A program made the translations under genes and the position numbers. Source: Armatimonadota bacterium (GTDB lineage Bacteria; Armatimonadota; Zipacnadia; Zipacnadales; VGFC01). From it: a stretch of 6,115 nt of DNA. The DNA lies in contig VGFB01000253.1 in NCBI GenBank assembly GCA_016869015.1, positions 1-6,115 of the forward strand. Direction: 5' to 3'. Every line of letters starts with the position of its first letter. Position 1 is the first letter of the stretch. The notes under the pieces are model-generated. The model saw only the letters and a program-made list of their open reading frames with translations, was not told the DNA's origin and searched no databases. Positions 1-6,115 of the stretch are shown here, in pieces.

Positions 1-1680
1 GTGGGCCGTGTGCAGCAGCCATTCCTTGCGCAGCGCCGGGTCGGTGGTCGTAACGCGATCCAGGATGACGAAGCGATCAGGTAGCAGGAAGACCAGCTGC
101 CGCGTGACCAGGCCGACCTTCTCCGGGAGATTGCCCCCGTGCAGATAGCAGGCCGTCGCATCCCCAGCCACGTAGACGTACCGGTCGTTCGTCTCGAAGG
201 CCCTGAGCACCGACCCCAGCTGCTTGTGCTGGCCGCCGTGGTTGCCTTCGACCGTCCCGCCCCAGTAGCGCGCCGGCGGCTCGCCGGGCTGGTGCACCAG
301 CACGCAGTTGTGGGCGACCGTCTGGGCGTAGTAGTTGGCGAGGTGTTGCCCGTTGGCTTCCTCGGCGTAGCGAGTGCCCGAATCCAGCGCGAGGTGCCCC
401 CGATGGTAGATCACGAAGTTGAGCGCGTCAAAGTGCCGATGCTGGGCCAGGGCGCCGCCACAGGTGAACAGGCAGTACGTATCCAGCGGCCCGGCCCCGG
501 AGCGCATGAAGATCTGGCCCATGTTCTCGAAGTTCCGCGCGTGGGGCAGCGACTCGGGCGCCAGGGGCGGAGGTGAGGCGTCAAGGTCAGACAGCAGGAA
601 GGGATAGATGAACCACGATCCAGCGTACCCGCGCTGGTTCTCCGGCCGGAGTTCCTGCACATGGCGGGCGAGGGCGGCGGCTTCGGGGAGCTGCCGGCCG
701 TAGAGGTGCCGGATGTTCGCCATGTGGGTGAACAGCTCCCAGGAGGGGATCGTGTTTGTCGTGTGCGGCGTGTCCCCGTAGCCGAACTCCAGCGGCTGCT
801 CACCGGTCTCGATCCAGTTCCAGAGGACGTAGTTGGCCAGCCAGGCGCTGTGCGGCCAATCGGGCGCGATGTTCTCGCCCGTCGCGCTCAGCCAGGTGTA
901 GAAGAAGTTCTGCTCGGCCCACGGGTAGGCGCCGAAGGCGTAGCCCAGCGTCGGCGAGGCGGAGCCGCCGTCATCCCCACAGGCCGCCTGCCGATGGGCG
1001 AGCAGCTTCAGGTTCTCGTCGCGGCCCCACACGAGCCACTCGTTGACCAGCGTCTCTTCGATCGCGGTCCCGTAGGCCGTGCAGCCGATGAACCACTTGC
1101 AGTTCGGCGCGCCGTAGAAGCCGGTGGTGTGGCCGCTGAGGTTCTCGCGGTAGATGGCCGGCTTCGCGGTGAAGACCTTCTGCAGCACCTGCACCAGCCG
1201 CGACATCGTCGTTCGCCGCTCCTCCTCGGTGAGATCGTTGTAGAGCCAGTCCCACGCCAGCGCGGCGTGGACGCGGGAGGTGGAGTACCAGTTCACGCTC
1301 TTCTTCCGCTCGAAGCACTGCTCGTAGAACGTCAGGCTGACGTCCAGCAGGCGCTTCGCAAGGTCGAGGTACTTCGGCTCGCCCTCGACGAGGTACACGA
1401 AGGCCGCCATCGCCGCATCCTGGCCGTGCTCCTTGACCTCCGGCTGATCGCCGAGCTCTGCCAGCAGCTTGTCGACGGTCGCCTTCCGACGCCCGTACCA
1501 CGCGCTCTCGGGGCCCAACGCGCGCTCGCGGACTCGAGGGAAGGTCTCCGCATTGAAGAACAGCCGCGGATGATCGGGATGGATCTCGGAGACCCAGTCG
1601 GGCAACGGCTGGGCCGCCGAGCTGATTGCGCAACCGACAACACCAGCCACGCCGAGAGCGACGACCCACGCACCGTTCAT
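1..1680 (-). CDS. Heparinase II/III family polysaccharide lyase, exported, partial (C-terminus off the left edge)
   Basis: Reading the minus strand from ATG at 1680 gives 560 codons with no stop up to position 1, so the C-terminus lies outside the window. Family members cleave uronic-acid polysaccharides by beta-elimination in the periplasm or outside the cell; the substrate cannot be told here. Residues 1-24 look like an export signal, ending in SSAAQ, with an alternative lipobox-like VVGC at 14-17; the n-region oddly lacks Lys or Arg. Residues about 30-340 are helix-rich, as in the alpha/alpha toroid, and contain SGHTTGFY (His184) and GDDGGSASPTLGY (Tyr247), which sit where the catalytic His and Tyr of heparinase II are expected. 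From about 375 a beta-rich domain carries QHRHFDALNF (His414, His416), LALDSGT (Asp433) and VAHNCVLV (His457). This matches the catalytic His plus the His/Asp/His zinc site of heparinase II, and the His416-Asp433 spacing of 17 equals the one I recall for that enzyme. An AGGAGG 7 bases upstream fixes the start. The gene diverges from the hydrolase gene at 1818. Confidence 0.9.
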   Translation of the reverse strand, partial: MNGAWVVALGVAGVVGCAISSAAQPLPDWVSEIHPDHPRLFFNAETFPRVRERALGPESAWYGRRKATVDKLLAELGDQPEVKEHGQDAAMAAFVYLVEGEPKYLDLAKRLLDVSLTFYEQCFERKKSVNWYSTSRVHAALAWDWLYNDLTEEERRTTMSRLVQVLQKVFTAKPAIYRENLSGHTTGFYGAPNCKWFIGCTAYGTAIEETLVNEWLVWGRDENLKLLAHRQAACGDDGGSASPTLGYAFGAYPWAEQNFFYTWLSATGENIAPDWPHSAWLANYVLWNWIETGEQPLEFGYGDTPHTTNTIPSWELFTHMANIRHLYGRQLPEAAALARHVQELRPENQRGYAGSWFIYPFLLSDLDASPPPLAPESLPHARNFENMGQIFMRSGAGPLDTYCLFTCGGALAQHRHFDALNFVIYHRGHLALDSGTRYAEEANGQHLANYYAQTVAHNCVLVHQPGEPPARYWGGTVEGNHGGQHKQLGSVLRAFETNDRYVYVAGDATACYLHGGNLPEKVGLVTRQLVFLLPDRFVILDRVTTTDPALRKEWLLHTAH

Positions 1681-1687
1681 GCCGGTC

Positions 1688-1693
1688 CCTCCT
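1688..1693 (-). promoter_or_regulatory. Shine-Dalgarno of the heparinase-like gene
   Basis: The minus strand reads AGGAGG here, 7 bases before the ATG at 1680. It is a perfect anti-16S core at optimal spacing and supports that start over any upstream in-frame codon. The only nearby upstream alternative start is a CTG at 1720-1722, which is unlikely. Confidence 0.85.
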
Positions 1694-1743
1694 TGGGGCG
1701 TCCCCTGTCTGTCGGCGTGCAGGTTGCGCCCGGTGCCCGTCTT

Positions 1744-1779
1744 CCTCCTGCTCGGAGGCAGGTTCCGCCGCCGTGCCTC
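1744..1779. repeat. Overlapping short inverted repeats in the divergent region
   Basis: Three mutually exclusive pairings share the same bases. CCTCC (1744-1748) pairs with GGAGG (1754-1758) across a 5-base loop. CCTGC (1747-1751) pairs with GCAGG (1758-1762) across a 6-base loop. GAGGCA (1755-1760) pairs with TGCCTC (1774-1779) across a 13-base loop. They could be an operator or leader structure for the rightward operon. In DNA this GC-rich, stems of 5-6 base pairs can also arise by chance, and no U-tract follows, so this is not a terminator. Confidence 0.25.
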
Positions 1780-1805
1780 GGGAATCAGACACCAACACGG
1801 GACGC

Positions 1806-1810
1806 GGAGG
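1806..1810 (+). promoter_or_regulatory. Shine-Dalgarno of the ceramidase-like gene
   Basis: GGAGG lies 7 bases before the ATG at 1818. It decides the start: the reading frame is open back to an ATG at 1626, but that longer version would overlap the divergent gene, bury the signal peptide about 64 residues inside the protein and lack this ribosome site. Confidence 0.8.
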
Positions 1811-1817
1811 TGCCGGG

Positions 1818-3056
1818 ATGCATGCCGACCTGCACACGCGCTGGCTGGTTGTGGCAGTGGTCGTGGGTGTTGCTTCGACGGCGACGGCTGTGGCGGGTCC
1901 TCTGCAGATCGGCGTCGCCAAGGCGAAGCTGACGCCCGAGCAGCCCGGTCAGTGGATAGCCGGCTATGGCGACAACCGCCCGGCCGAGGGGAGCCACGAC
2001 GACATCTGGACGCGGGCGATGGCGGTCAGCGACGGGGAGACGACGATCGTGATCGTCGCCAACGACCTGATCGGGCTGTTCTACCCCGACACGCGCGAGA
2101 TCGCGGCCCAGGCTCAGGGCGTGCCGCCGGACCATGTCGTGATCACCTGCACTCACGTGCATTCCGCGCCGGATGTGCTGGGCCTGTGGGGCCCGAACCG
2201 CATGACGCGCGGCGTGGATGAGGCGTACCTGGCGCTGGTGAAGACGCGTATCGCGGAGACGATCAACGCGGCCCTCGGAGCGAGGCAGCCGGCGAAGCTG
2301 CGGTTCGCTCGGGCCGAGGCGCCGGAGAAGACCGGCTACAACTGCCGCGAGCGCGAGCTGGTCGATCCGGAGGTCTCCCTGATGCAGGCGGTGACGTCGG
2401 AGGGCGAGCCGATCTGCACGCTGGTGAACTACGCCTGCCATCCGGAGGTGCTGCAGACCGAGAGCCGGCTGATCACCTCGGACTACGTGCACTACCTGCG
2501 GGACGAGATGGAGTCGGCCGGGACGGGTGACGTGCTGTTCGTGAACGGCGCGCTGGGGGGGATGGTGACTCCCGAGATCGAGGACTCGACCTTCGAGGAG
2601 GCGGAGCGCGTCGGGCGCGCCCTGGGCCAGGCCGCGCTGGAGGGGCTGAAGACGACCGATGAGATTGCCGAGGGCGAGGTCCGCTTCTCGCGGGGGACCT
2701 TCGACCTGCCCTTCGAGAACGTGGGCCTGTCGATGCTGGCGCAACTGGGCGTCATCCACCGTCAGCCTACGGCCGATGGCACGGTGCGGACGACGGTGAT
2801 CGGCGCCGCGATCGGCCCGGCGCAGTTCGCCTCGATGCCCGGTGAGGCGCTACCGAAGGTCGGCCTCGCAGCGAAGGCCCTGATGACCGGCAAGTACCGC
2901 TTCTTCTTCGGTCTCTGCGACGATGAGCTCGGCTACCTGCTACACGCCGAAGCGATCGACAACCCGCTGTACAGGTACGAGCAGAGCATGTCCGCCAACC
3001 CACGCGGGACGCCGCTGCTCATGGAGCAGCTGGCGGCGGCGCTGAACGCCCCCTGA
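1818..3056 (+). CDS. Neutral/alkaline non-lysosomal ceramidase-family hydrolase, short form, exported
   Basis: The product has 412 residues. Residues 1-27 form a Sec-type signal peptide (Arg9, then a hydrophobic stretch, then TATAVAG), so the enzyme probably acts outside the cytoplasm. The family hydrolyses amide bonds of ceramide or related lipids with one zinc ion. Family motifs appear in order: THVHSAP (His113, His115), NYACHPE (His208), VNGALGGMVTP (243-252), SMPGEALP (Glu343) and DELGYLL (Tyr373). His113, His208, Glu343 and Tyr373 correspond to the His/His/Glu/Tyr zinc ligands known from Pseudomonas neutral ceramidase. Two things are unusual. The protein ends at about residue 412, whereas characterised ceramidases run to about 650-780 residues and carry a C-terminal Ig-like domain. 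The GDVSPN-type motif holding the proposed nucleophilic Ser is replaced by a form with Thr251. True ceramidase activity is therefore uncertain; an amidase or esterase on another substrate is equally possible. It is the first gene of a rightward operon, closely followed by the UroD-like gene. Confidence 0.9.
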   Translation: MHADLHTRWLVVAVVVGVASTATAVAGPLQIGVAKAKLTPEQPGQWIAGYGDNRPAEGSHDDIWTRAMAVSDGETTIVIVANDLIGLFYPDTREIAAQAQGVPPDHVVITCTHVHSAPDVLGLWGPNRMTRGVDEAYLALVKTRIAETINAALGARQPAKLRFARAEAPEKTGYNCRERELVDPEVSLMQAVTSEGEPICTLVNYACHPEVLQTESRLITSDYVHYLRDEMESAGTGDVLFVNGALGGMVTPEIEDSTFEEAERVGRALGQAALEGLKTTDEIAEGEVRFSRGTFDLPFENVGLSMLAQLGVIHRQPTADGTVRTTVIGAAIGPAQFASMPGEALPKVGLAAKALMTGKYRFFFGLCDDELGYLLHAEAIDNPLYRYEQSMSANPRGTPLLMEQLAAALNAP

Positions 3057-3068
3057 GAGATGATCAGG

Positions 3069-4160
3069 ATGACATTTCGACAACGTCTGCTGACCGCGAT
3101 CACCGGCGGCCGCCCGGATGTGCTGCCGTGGTTCGCCGATCTCACCTACTGGTACTACGCCCAGCAGCGTCAGGGCACGCTGCCGCCGGAGTACGAGGGC
3201 CAGGAGGGCTTCGTCAGGCTCCATGCCGACCACCATGTGGGCTATTACCTCGGGTACGCGGCGGTGTACACGGAGATTCAGGAGAACGTGAGCGTCTCCT
3301 CGGAGACGGAGGCGCACCTCACGACGACGCGCTGGCAGACGCCTGTGGGCGAGATCTGGGGACAGACTCAGTACCTGCCCGCGACCTTCAGCGCGGCCCC
3401 GGTGAAGTGGCCGGTGACCTCGACCGAGGACCTCCGCGTACTGCGGTACATCGCGGACGCCACGCGGCGCACGCCGAGCTACGAGGCCTACGAGCAGCAC
3501 AAACTCATCGCCGGGGATCAGGGCCACCCGACGGTCCTCCCGCCGCGCTCGCCGGTCTCGCAGATGCTGGCGCAGTGGACGGGCGCGACGAACCTGAGCT
3601 ACCTGCTGGCCGACGCGCGGGAGGAGACGGAGCGGACGCTGGAGACGCTCGGTCGGTCGATCGATAGCGCCTTCGACGCCATCCTGGGCTGTGACGTACC
3701 CTACGTGGAGTTCGGGGACAACCTCACGGGCGAGGTCGTGACGCGCCTGTTCGAGCGGTACCAGTTCGATTACTACGTGCGGCGGGTGGAGCAGGCTCAT
3801 GCCGCCGGGAAGAGGCTGGGGACGCACCTGGATGGCACGATGCACGGCATCCTGCCGCTGCTGGTGAAGAGCGGGCTGGACTTCATCGAGTCGATCACGC
3901 CAGAGCCCTGTGGCGACGTGGCCGTGGAGGACCTGCGGGAGCTGGCAGGGCCCGACATCATCCTCTTCGGCGGGATGCCCGGGGCGATGTTCGCCCCACC
4001 CTTCACCGCGGATGACATCCGGCGGCAGGTCGAACTGATCGTAGAGCACCACTGGCCTCACGGCCGCTTCATCCTCGGCGCGGCCGATCAGGTTCCGCCC
4101 AATGGCGACATGGGTCTGGTGCGACTGGTTGGGGAGCTCTGCGAGGAGCTGTGCGGTTGA
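3069..4160 (+). CDS. Uroporphyrinogen decarboxylase superfamily protein (methyltransferase-like, not HemE)
   Basis: The product has 363 residues and no signal peptide, so it is cytoplasmic. The start MTFRQRLLTAI and following LPWFADL fit the N-terminus of the UroD superfamily TIM barrel, which includes HemE and the zinc-dependent cobamide methyltransferases MtaA, MtbA and CmuA. HemE's RQAGR substrate-binding motif is absent, so haem synthesis is unlikely. The C-terminal half has THLDGTMHG (His253, Asp255, His259), a long spacer with IESITPEP, and then Cys281 in CGDV. Methyltransferases of the superfamily bind zinc through His-X-Cys and a distal Cys; here the proximal Cys is Asp255 while His253 and Cys281 remain. 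Function is likely methyl transfer or an unknown reaction; the substrate is unknown. An ATG at 3060 would add three residues, but 3069 has GAGAG (3055-3059) 9 bases upstream and matches the family N-terminus better. The gene begins just after the stop of the ceramidase-like gene, so the two are almost certainly cotranscribed. Confidence 0.87.
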   Translation: MTFRQRLLTAITGGRPDVLPWFADLTYWYYAQQRQGTLPPEYEGQEGFVRLHADHHVGYYLGYAAVYTEIQENVSVSSETEAHLTTTRWQTPVGEIWGQTQYLPATFSAAPVKWPVTSTEDLRVLRYIADATRRTPSYEAYEQHKLIAGDQGHPTVLPPRSPVSQMLAQWTGATNLSYLLADAREETERTLETLGRSIDSAFDAILGCDVPYVEFGDNLTGEVVTRLFERYQFDYYVRRVEQAHAAGKRLGTHLDGTMHGILPLLVKSGLDFIESITPEPCGDVAVEDLRELAGPDIILFGGMPGAMFAPPFTADDIRRQVELIVEHHWPHGRFILGAADQVPPNGDMGLVRLVGELCEELCG

Positions 4161-4232
4161 GGGGACCTACGGCCGCCGGCGGGCTACAGCTGTCCCGGAA
4201 GGTCTCCGCGCCCTCGCTGCGAAGAACACGCC
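4161..4232 (+). other. Short intergenic spacer inside the operon
   Basis: These 72 bases separate the UroD-like gene from the propeller gene. No stem followed by a T-run is present, so nothing stops transcription here and the operon probably continues. A GC-only 10-base palindrome lies at 4173-4182. The spacer has no stop in the frame shared by both neighbours, but the downstream gene has its own signal peptide, so it starts afresh. Only a weak ribosome site, GAAGA at 4221-4225, precedes the ATG at 4233. Confidence 0.5.
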
Positions 4233-6115
4233 ATGCGCCGCTTCACCGGTTGCCTCGTTCTGGCCCTGCTGCCCGTGGCCGCTCGCGCCGACGTCCCGGA
4301 CATGCACCGGCGTGACTGGTACTTCCGCGAATCGCTTGCGGCCATCCGAGACTGGGAAACACTGCTGACGGAATGGGAGGCGCAGACTCCCGAGGACCAG
4401 CGGACGCCCGTCTTGCCGCTGCCCGGCGACGGGTCGGCGGTCGGGTGGCCGAACCCGATCCCGCCGGCGCTGGTGCCCTTCCCCGATGAGTGCCCGCCGA
4501 TCCGGGCGCGTCTGGCGGGCGAGCAGATCGAGATCCTGCGGGGCGCCGCGACGGAGAGCTGCGCTCCGACCGACGTCATCGTCGGCTACCGGCATCCGGG
4601 CGGGGGCGCGAAGGACCACTGGTACCACGCCTACTTCCGCCGTTTCGACGGGCTGACGCAGTTCCGGGTGGCTCCGGCGCCCTTTGCCCTGGAGCTGGGG
4701 CCCGGGCACGACGTCGCACGGGGCGAGTCGCGCCTGCGCGTGTCGGCGCGGTGCGCGAGTGACACACCGGTCGAGGTGGCTCTGCGGCTCGAGTCCCGCC
4801 GCCCCGGGCGCTCGGGGACCGTCGCGGAGCACACCTTGGCGCTCGCCCCGGGTGAAACGGCCGCCACCGACCTGCCCCTGCATCTCCCCGACGAGGGCGG
4901 CGGGTTGCTGATCCTGCACATGGAGGCGGGCGGGCAGCAGTGGTGGCTGCCGCTCTTCACGCATGTCGAGTGCATCGGCGCGGTGCTCCAAGGCTGCGAG
5001 CAGATCCTGCGTGACCATCCCGACGCGAGGGGCAGTGGTCGGCTGGACCGACTCCGCGCCGCGGCGGGGGGCTGGTCGGGGAAGGGCGCGGCGTGGCGGG
5101 AGCTGTTCGAGCAGGCGAGTGCGTTACGCGATGAGCTGCTGCTTGAGCGCCTCGGCTTCGACTCGCTGCTCTTCCTGAAGCGCAAGCCGTTCGACTCCGA
5201 GCAGCCCTTCATGGACGCGCACCACCTTATCAACCCACCGGGCGGGGGCATCCATCGGTTGAGCCCCGTGCGGCCGGACGGACAGGTCACTCCGGTGGTG
5301 GACTCGCTGGGTGAGGGCGTCTACCGTGACGTGTGCCTGCACTGGGACGGAATGCGGTTCCTGTTCGCCTTCGGGAACGGGTCGGACCAGTGGGACGGCG
5401 CGCCGAGCTACCACATCTACGAGGCGAACGCCGACGGCTCGGATCTGCGGCAGCTCACCTTCGGCCCGCACAACGATGCCGAGCCGTTCTACCTGCCGAA
5501 CGGGCAGATCGGGTTCACGTCCGACCGGTCCGAGCACTTCGTCATGTGCGGGGGCAATCGGCACTCGCCGACGCTGTTCGTAATGGAGGGCGACGGAAGC
5601 GCCCCGCGGCAGCTCAGCTTCAACGTCTTCAACGACTTCAACCCGACGGTGCTGCCCGATGGGCGCATTCTGTACAGCCGCTGGGAGTACAACGAGCGGT
5701 CGGTGACCTCGCTGCACAACCCCTTCACGATGCTGCCCGACGGCACGAACGTGGAGCCGTACTACGGCAACGCGACGATCCGTCCGAACGTGGTGATGTT
5801 CCCGCGCCCGGTGCCGGGGAGCCGGCAGGTGATGGCGCTCTTCACCGCCCACCACGGGCAGACGCACGGGCCGATCGGCTTGATGGATGTGCGGCGCGGC
5901 ATCGACGGCGCCGCGCCGCTCACCCTGCTGACCCCGAACGTGCCGGTGACCGGCGAGAAGGCCGAGGACAGCCGGCACGGCTGGTACAGCGACCCTCAGC
6001 CCCTCACGGAAGACACCTACCTGTGCTCCTTCACGCCCACCGTGCAGCCGTGGTTGGCGCGCTCCTGGGGCCTGTACGTGGGCGACCGGCACGGCAACCT
6101 CGCGCTGGTATGCCG
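4233..6115 (+). CDS. Exported PD40/TolB-type beta-propeller protein, hydrazine-synthase-alpha-like family, partial (C-terminus off the right edge)
   Basis: From ATG 4233 the frame is open to the window end: 627 complete codons. Residues 1-19 are a signal peptide ending AARA before Asp20, so the protein is exported. Residues 20-150 have no domain I recognise; 160-245 read as a beta-sandwich of CARDB or Ig type; 250-305 are helical. Then come FDSLLFLKRKPF (309-320) and NPPGGGIHRL (334-343), hallmarks of the large planctomycete-type family that includes the hydrazine synthase alpha subunit. From about 362, propeller blades with PD40-type signatures follow: EANADGSDLRQLTFG with LPNGQIGFTSDR (397-432), EGDGSAPRQLS with LPDGRILYSRWEY (452-486), and LPDGTNVEPY (501-510). 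A further blade may follow near 545-570. No CXXCH haem-binding motif occurs in the visible part. Most relatives are uncharacterised, so no enzymatic activity is claimed. The start is supported by the signal peptide; the ribosome site is weak. It is probably the third gene of the rightward operon. Relatives often reach about 800-1,100 residues, so a substantial part is missing. Confidence 0.85.
   Translation, partial: MRRFTGCLVLALLPVAARADVPDMHRRDWYFRESLAAIRDWETLLTEWEAQTPEDQRTPVLPLPGDGSAVGWPNPIPPALVPFPDECPPIRARLAGEQIEILRGAATESCAPTDVIVGYRHPGGGAKDHWYHAYFRRFDGLTQFRVAPAPFALELGPGHDVARGESRLRVSARCASDTPVEVALRLESRRPGRSGTVAEHTLALAPGETAATDLPLHLPDEGGGLLILHMEAGGQQWWLPLFTHVECIGAVLQGCEQILRDHPDARGSGRLDRLRAAAGGWSGKGAAWRELFEQASALRDELLLERLGFDSLLFLKRKPFDSEQPFMDAHHLINPPGGGIHRLSPVRPDGQVTPVVDSLGEGVYRDVCLHWDGMRFLFAFGNGSDQWDGAPSYHIYEANADGSDLRQLTFGPHNDAEPFYLPNGQIGFTSDRSEHFVMCGGNRHSPTLFVMEGDGSAPRQLSFNVFNDFNPTVLPDGRILYSRWEYNERSVTSLHNPFTMLPDGTNVEPYYGNATIRPNVVMFPRPVPGSRQVMALFTAHHGQTHGPIGLMDVRRGIDGAAPLTLLTPNVPVTGEKAEDSRHGWYSDPQPLTEDTYLCSFTPTVQPWLARSWGLYVGDRHGNLALVC

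Larger units (their letters stand above)
1681..1817. promoter_or_regulatory. Divergent intergenic region with both promoters presumed
   Basis: These 137 bases separate the start codons of two divergently transcribed genes, so promoters for both should lie here. I could not identify a convincing -35/-10 pair on either strand: the region is GC-rich and has no TATAAT-like hexamer. It contains the two Shine-Dalgarno sequences near its ends and a cluster of short inverted repeats at 1744-1779. The divergent arrangement allows co-regulation of the lyase and the downstream operon, but no regulator gene is present in the window. Confidence 0.5.

Noticed and set aside
1626..1817. N-terminal extension of the ceramidase-like gene to an ATG at 1626
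   Set aside because: It would overlap the start of the divergent lyase gene and place the signal peptide inside the protein. The ATG at 1818 has a good Shine-Dalgarno at 7 bases and starts directly with the signal peptide.
661..1921. Plus-strand frame 661-1932 and minus-strand frame 971-1921 over the lyase gene
   Set aside because: The minus-strand frame starting at 1680 carries all the heparinase II/III motifs and a perfect Shine-Dalgarno. The others are low-complexity shadows, and both run across the divergent intergenic region.
1785..4061. Long minus-strand open frames opposite the ceramidase-like and UroD-like genes (1785-2759 and 2940-4061)
   Set aside because: Their products are Arg-, His- and Leu-rich with no recognisable motifs, while the plus strand encodes conserved families throughout. 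Such antisense frames are expected in GC-rich coding DNA.
3069..4160. HemE, uroporphyrinogen decarboxylase of haem synthesis
   Set aside because: The N-terminal RQAGR-type motif needed for porphyrinogen binding is absent, no haem genes are near, and the His-X-Asp plus distal Cys pattern resembles the methyltransferase branch.
4158..4232. Readthrough or fusion of the UroD-like and propeller genes, which share a frame with a single TGA between them
   Set aside because: The propeller protein begins with its own signal peptide and the UroD-like protein is cytoplasmic and of normal length, so a fused product makes no sense. A 72-base open spacer in GC-rich DNA is unremarkable.
5124..6092. 322-codon minus-strand open frame opposite the propeller gene
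   Set aside because: It is a shadow of the plus-strand propeller gene, whose blade motifs are clear. The antisense product is compositionally biased and resembles no family I know.
4233..6115. Evidence for anammox metabolism from the hydrazine-synthase-alpha-like protein
   Set aside because: No CXXCH is visible, no beta/gamma subunit or other anammox genes are nearby, and most members of this propeller family occur in bacteria without anammox.

Overview
The window is GC-rich (roughly two thirds G+C by eye) bacterial DNA, densely coded. It holds four protein genes around one divergent promoter region: one leftward gene that runs off the left edge, and three rightward genes, the last of which runs off the right edge. 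I see no RNA gene, CRISPR array, insertion sequence or clear terminator. The mix of families points to a GC-rich member of the Planctomycetota, Armatimonadota or a related environmental lineage: a heparinase II/III-type lyase, a short neutral-ceramidase-like hydrolase, a UroD-superfamily protein of the non-HemE type, and a large secreted beta-propeller protein resembling hydrazine synthase alpha. These families are expanded in such genomes. This placement is an inference from gene content, not from a marker gene.

Layout. Positions 1-1680 (minus strand) encode an exported heparinase II/III family protein; 560 residues are visible and the C-terminus is cut by the window edge. Positions 1681-1817 are a 137-base divergent intergenic region with a good Shine-Dalgarno for each flanking gene and a few competing short inverted repeats. 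Positions 1818-3056 (plus) encode an exported zinc-hydrolase of the neutral/alkaline non-lysosomal ceramidase family, in a short form without the C-terminal domain. After a 3-12 base gap, depending on the start chosen, 3069-4160 encode a cytoplasmic UroD/cobamide-methyltransferase-like protein. After 72 bases, 4233-6115 encode an exported, partial PD40/TolB-type propeller protein with the organisation of the hydrazine-synthase-alpha-like family.

How the genes may work together. Three of the four products carry N-terminal export signals and belong to families of hydrolases, lyases or propeller-scaffold proteins. The fourth is a cytoplasmic enzyme of a superfamily that handles methyl groups or decarboxylation. 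The three rightward genes look like one transcription unit, and the lyase gene diverges from it. A reasonable but unproven reading is an extracytoplasmic polysaccharide or glycoconjugate degradation locus with an accessory cytoplasmic step. No transporter, regulator, sulfatase or glycoside hydrolase lies in the window, so the substrate cannot be read from it. I found no clearly new defence or mobile system here. The points most worth following up are the association itself, the altered motif residues in the ceramidase-like and UroD-like proteins, and the N-terminal half of the propeller protein.
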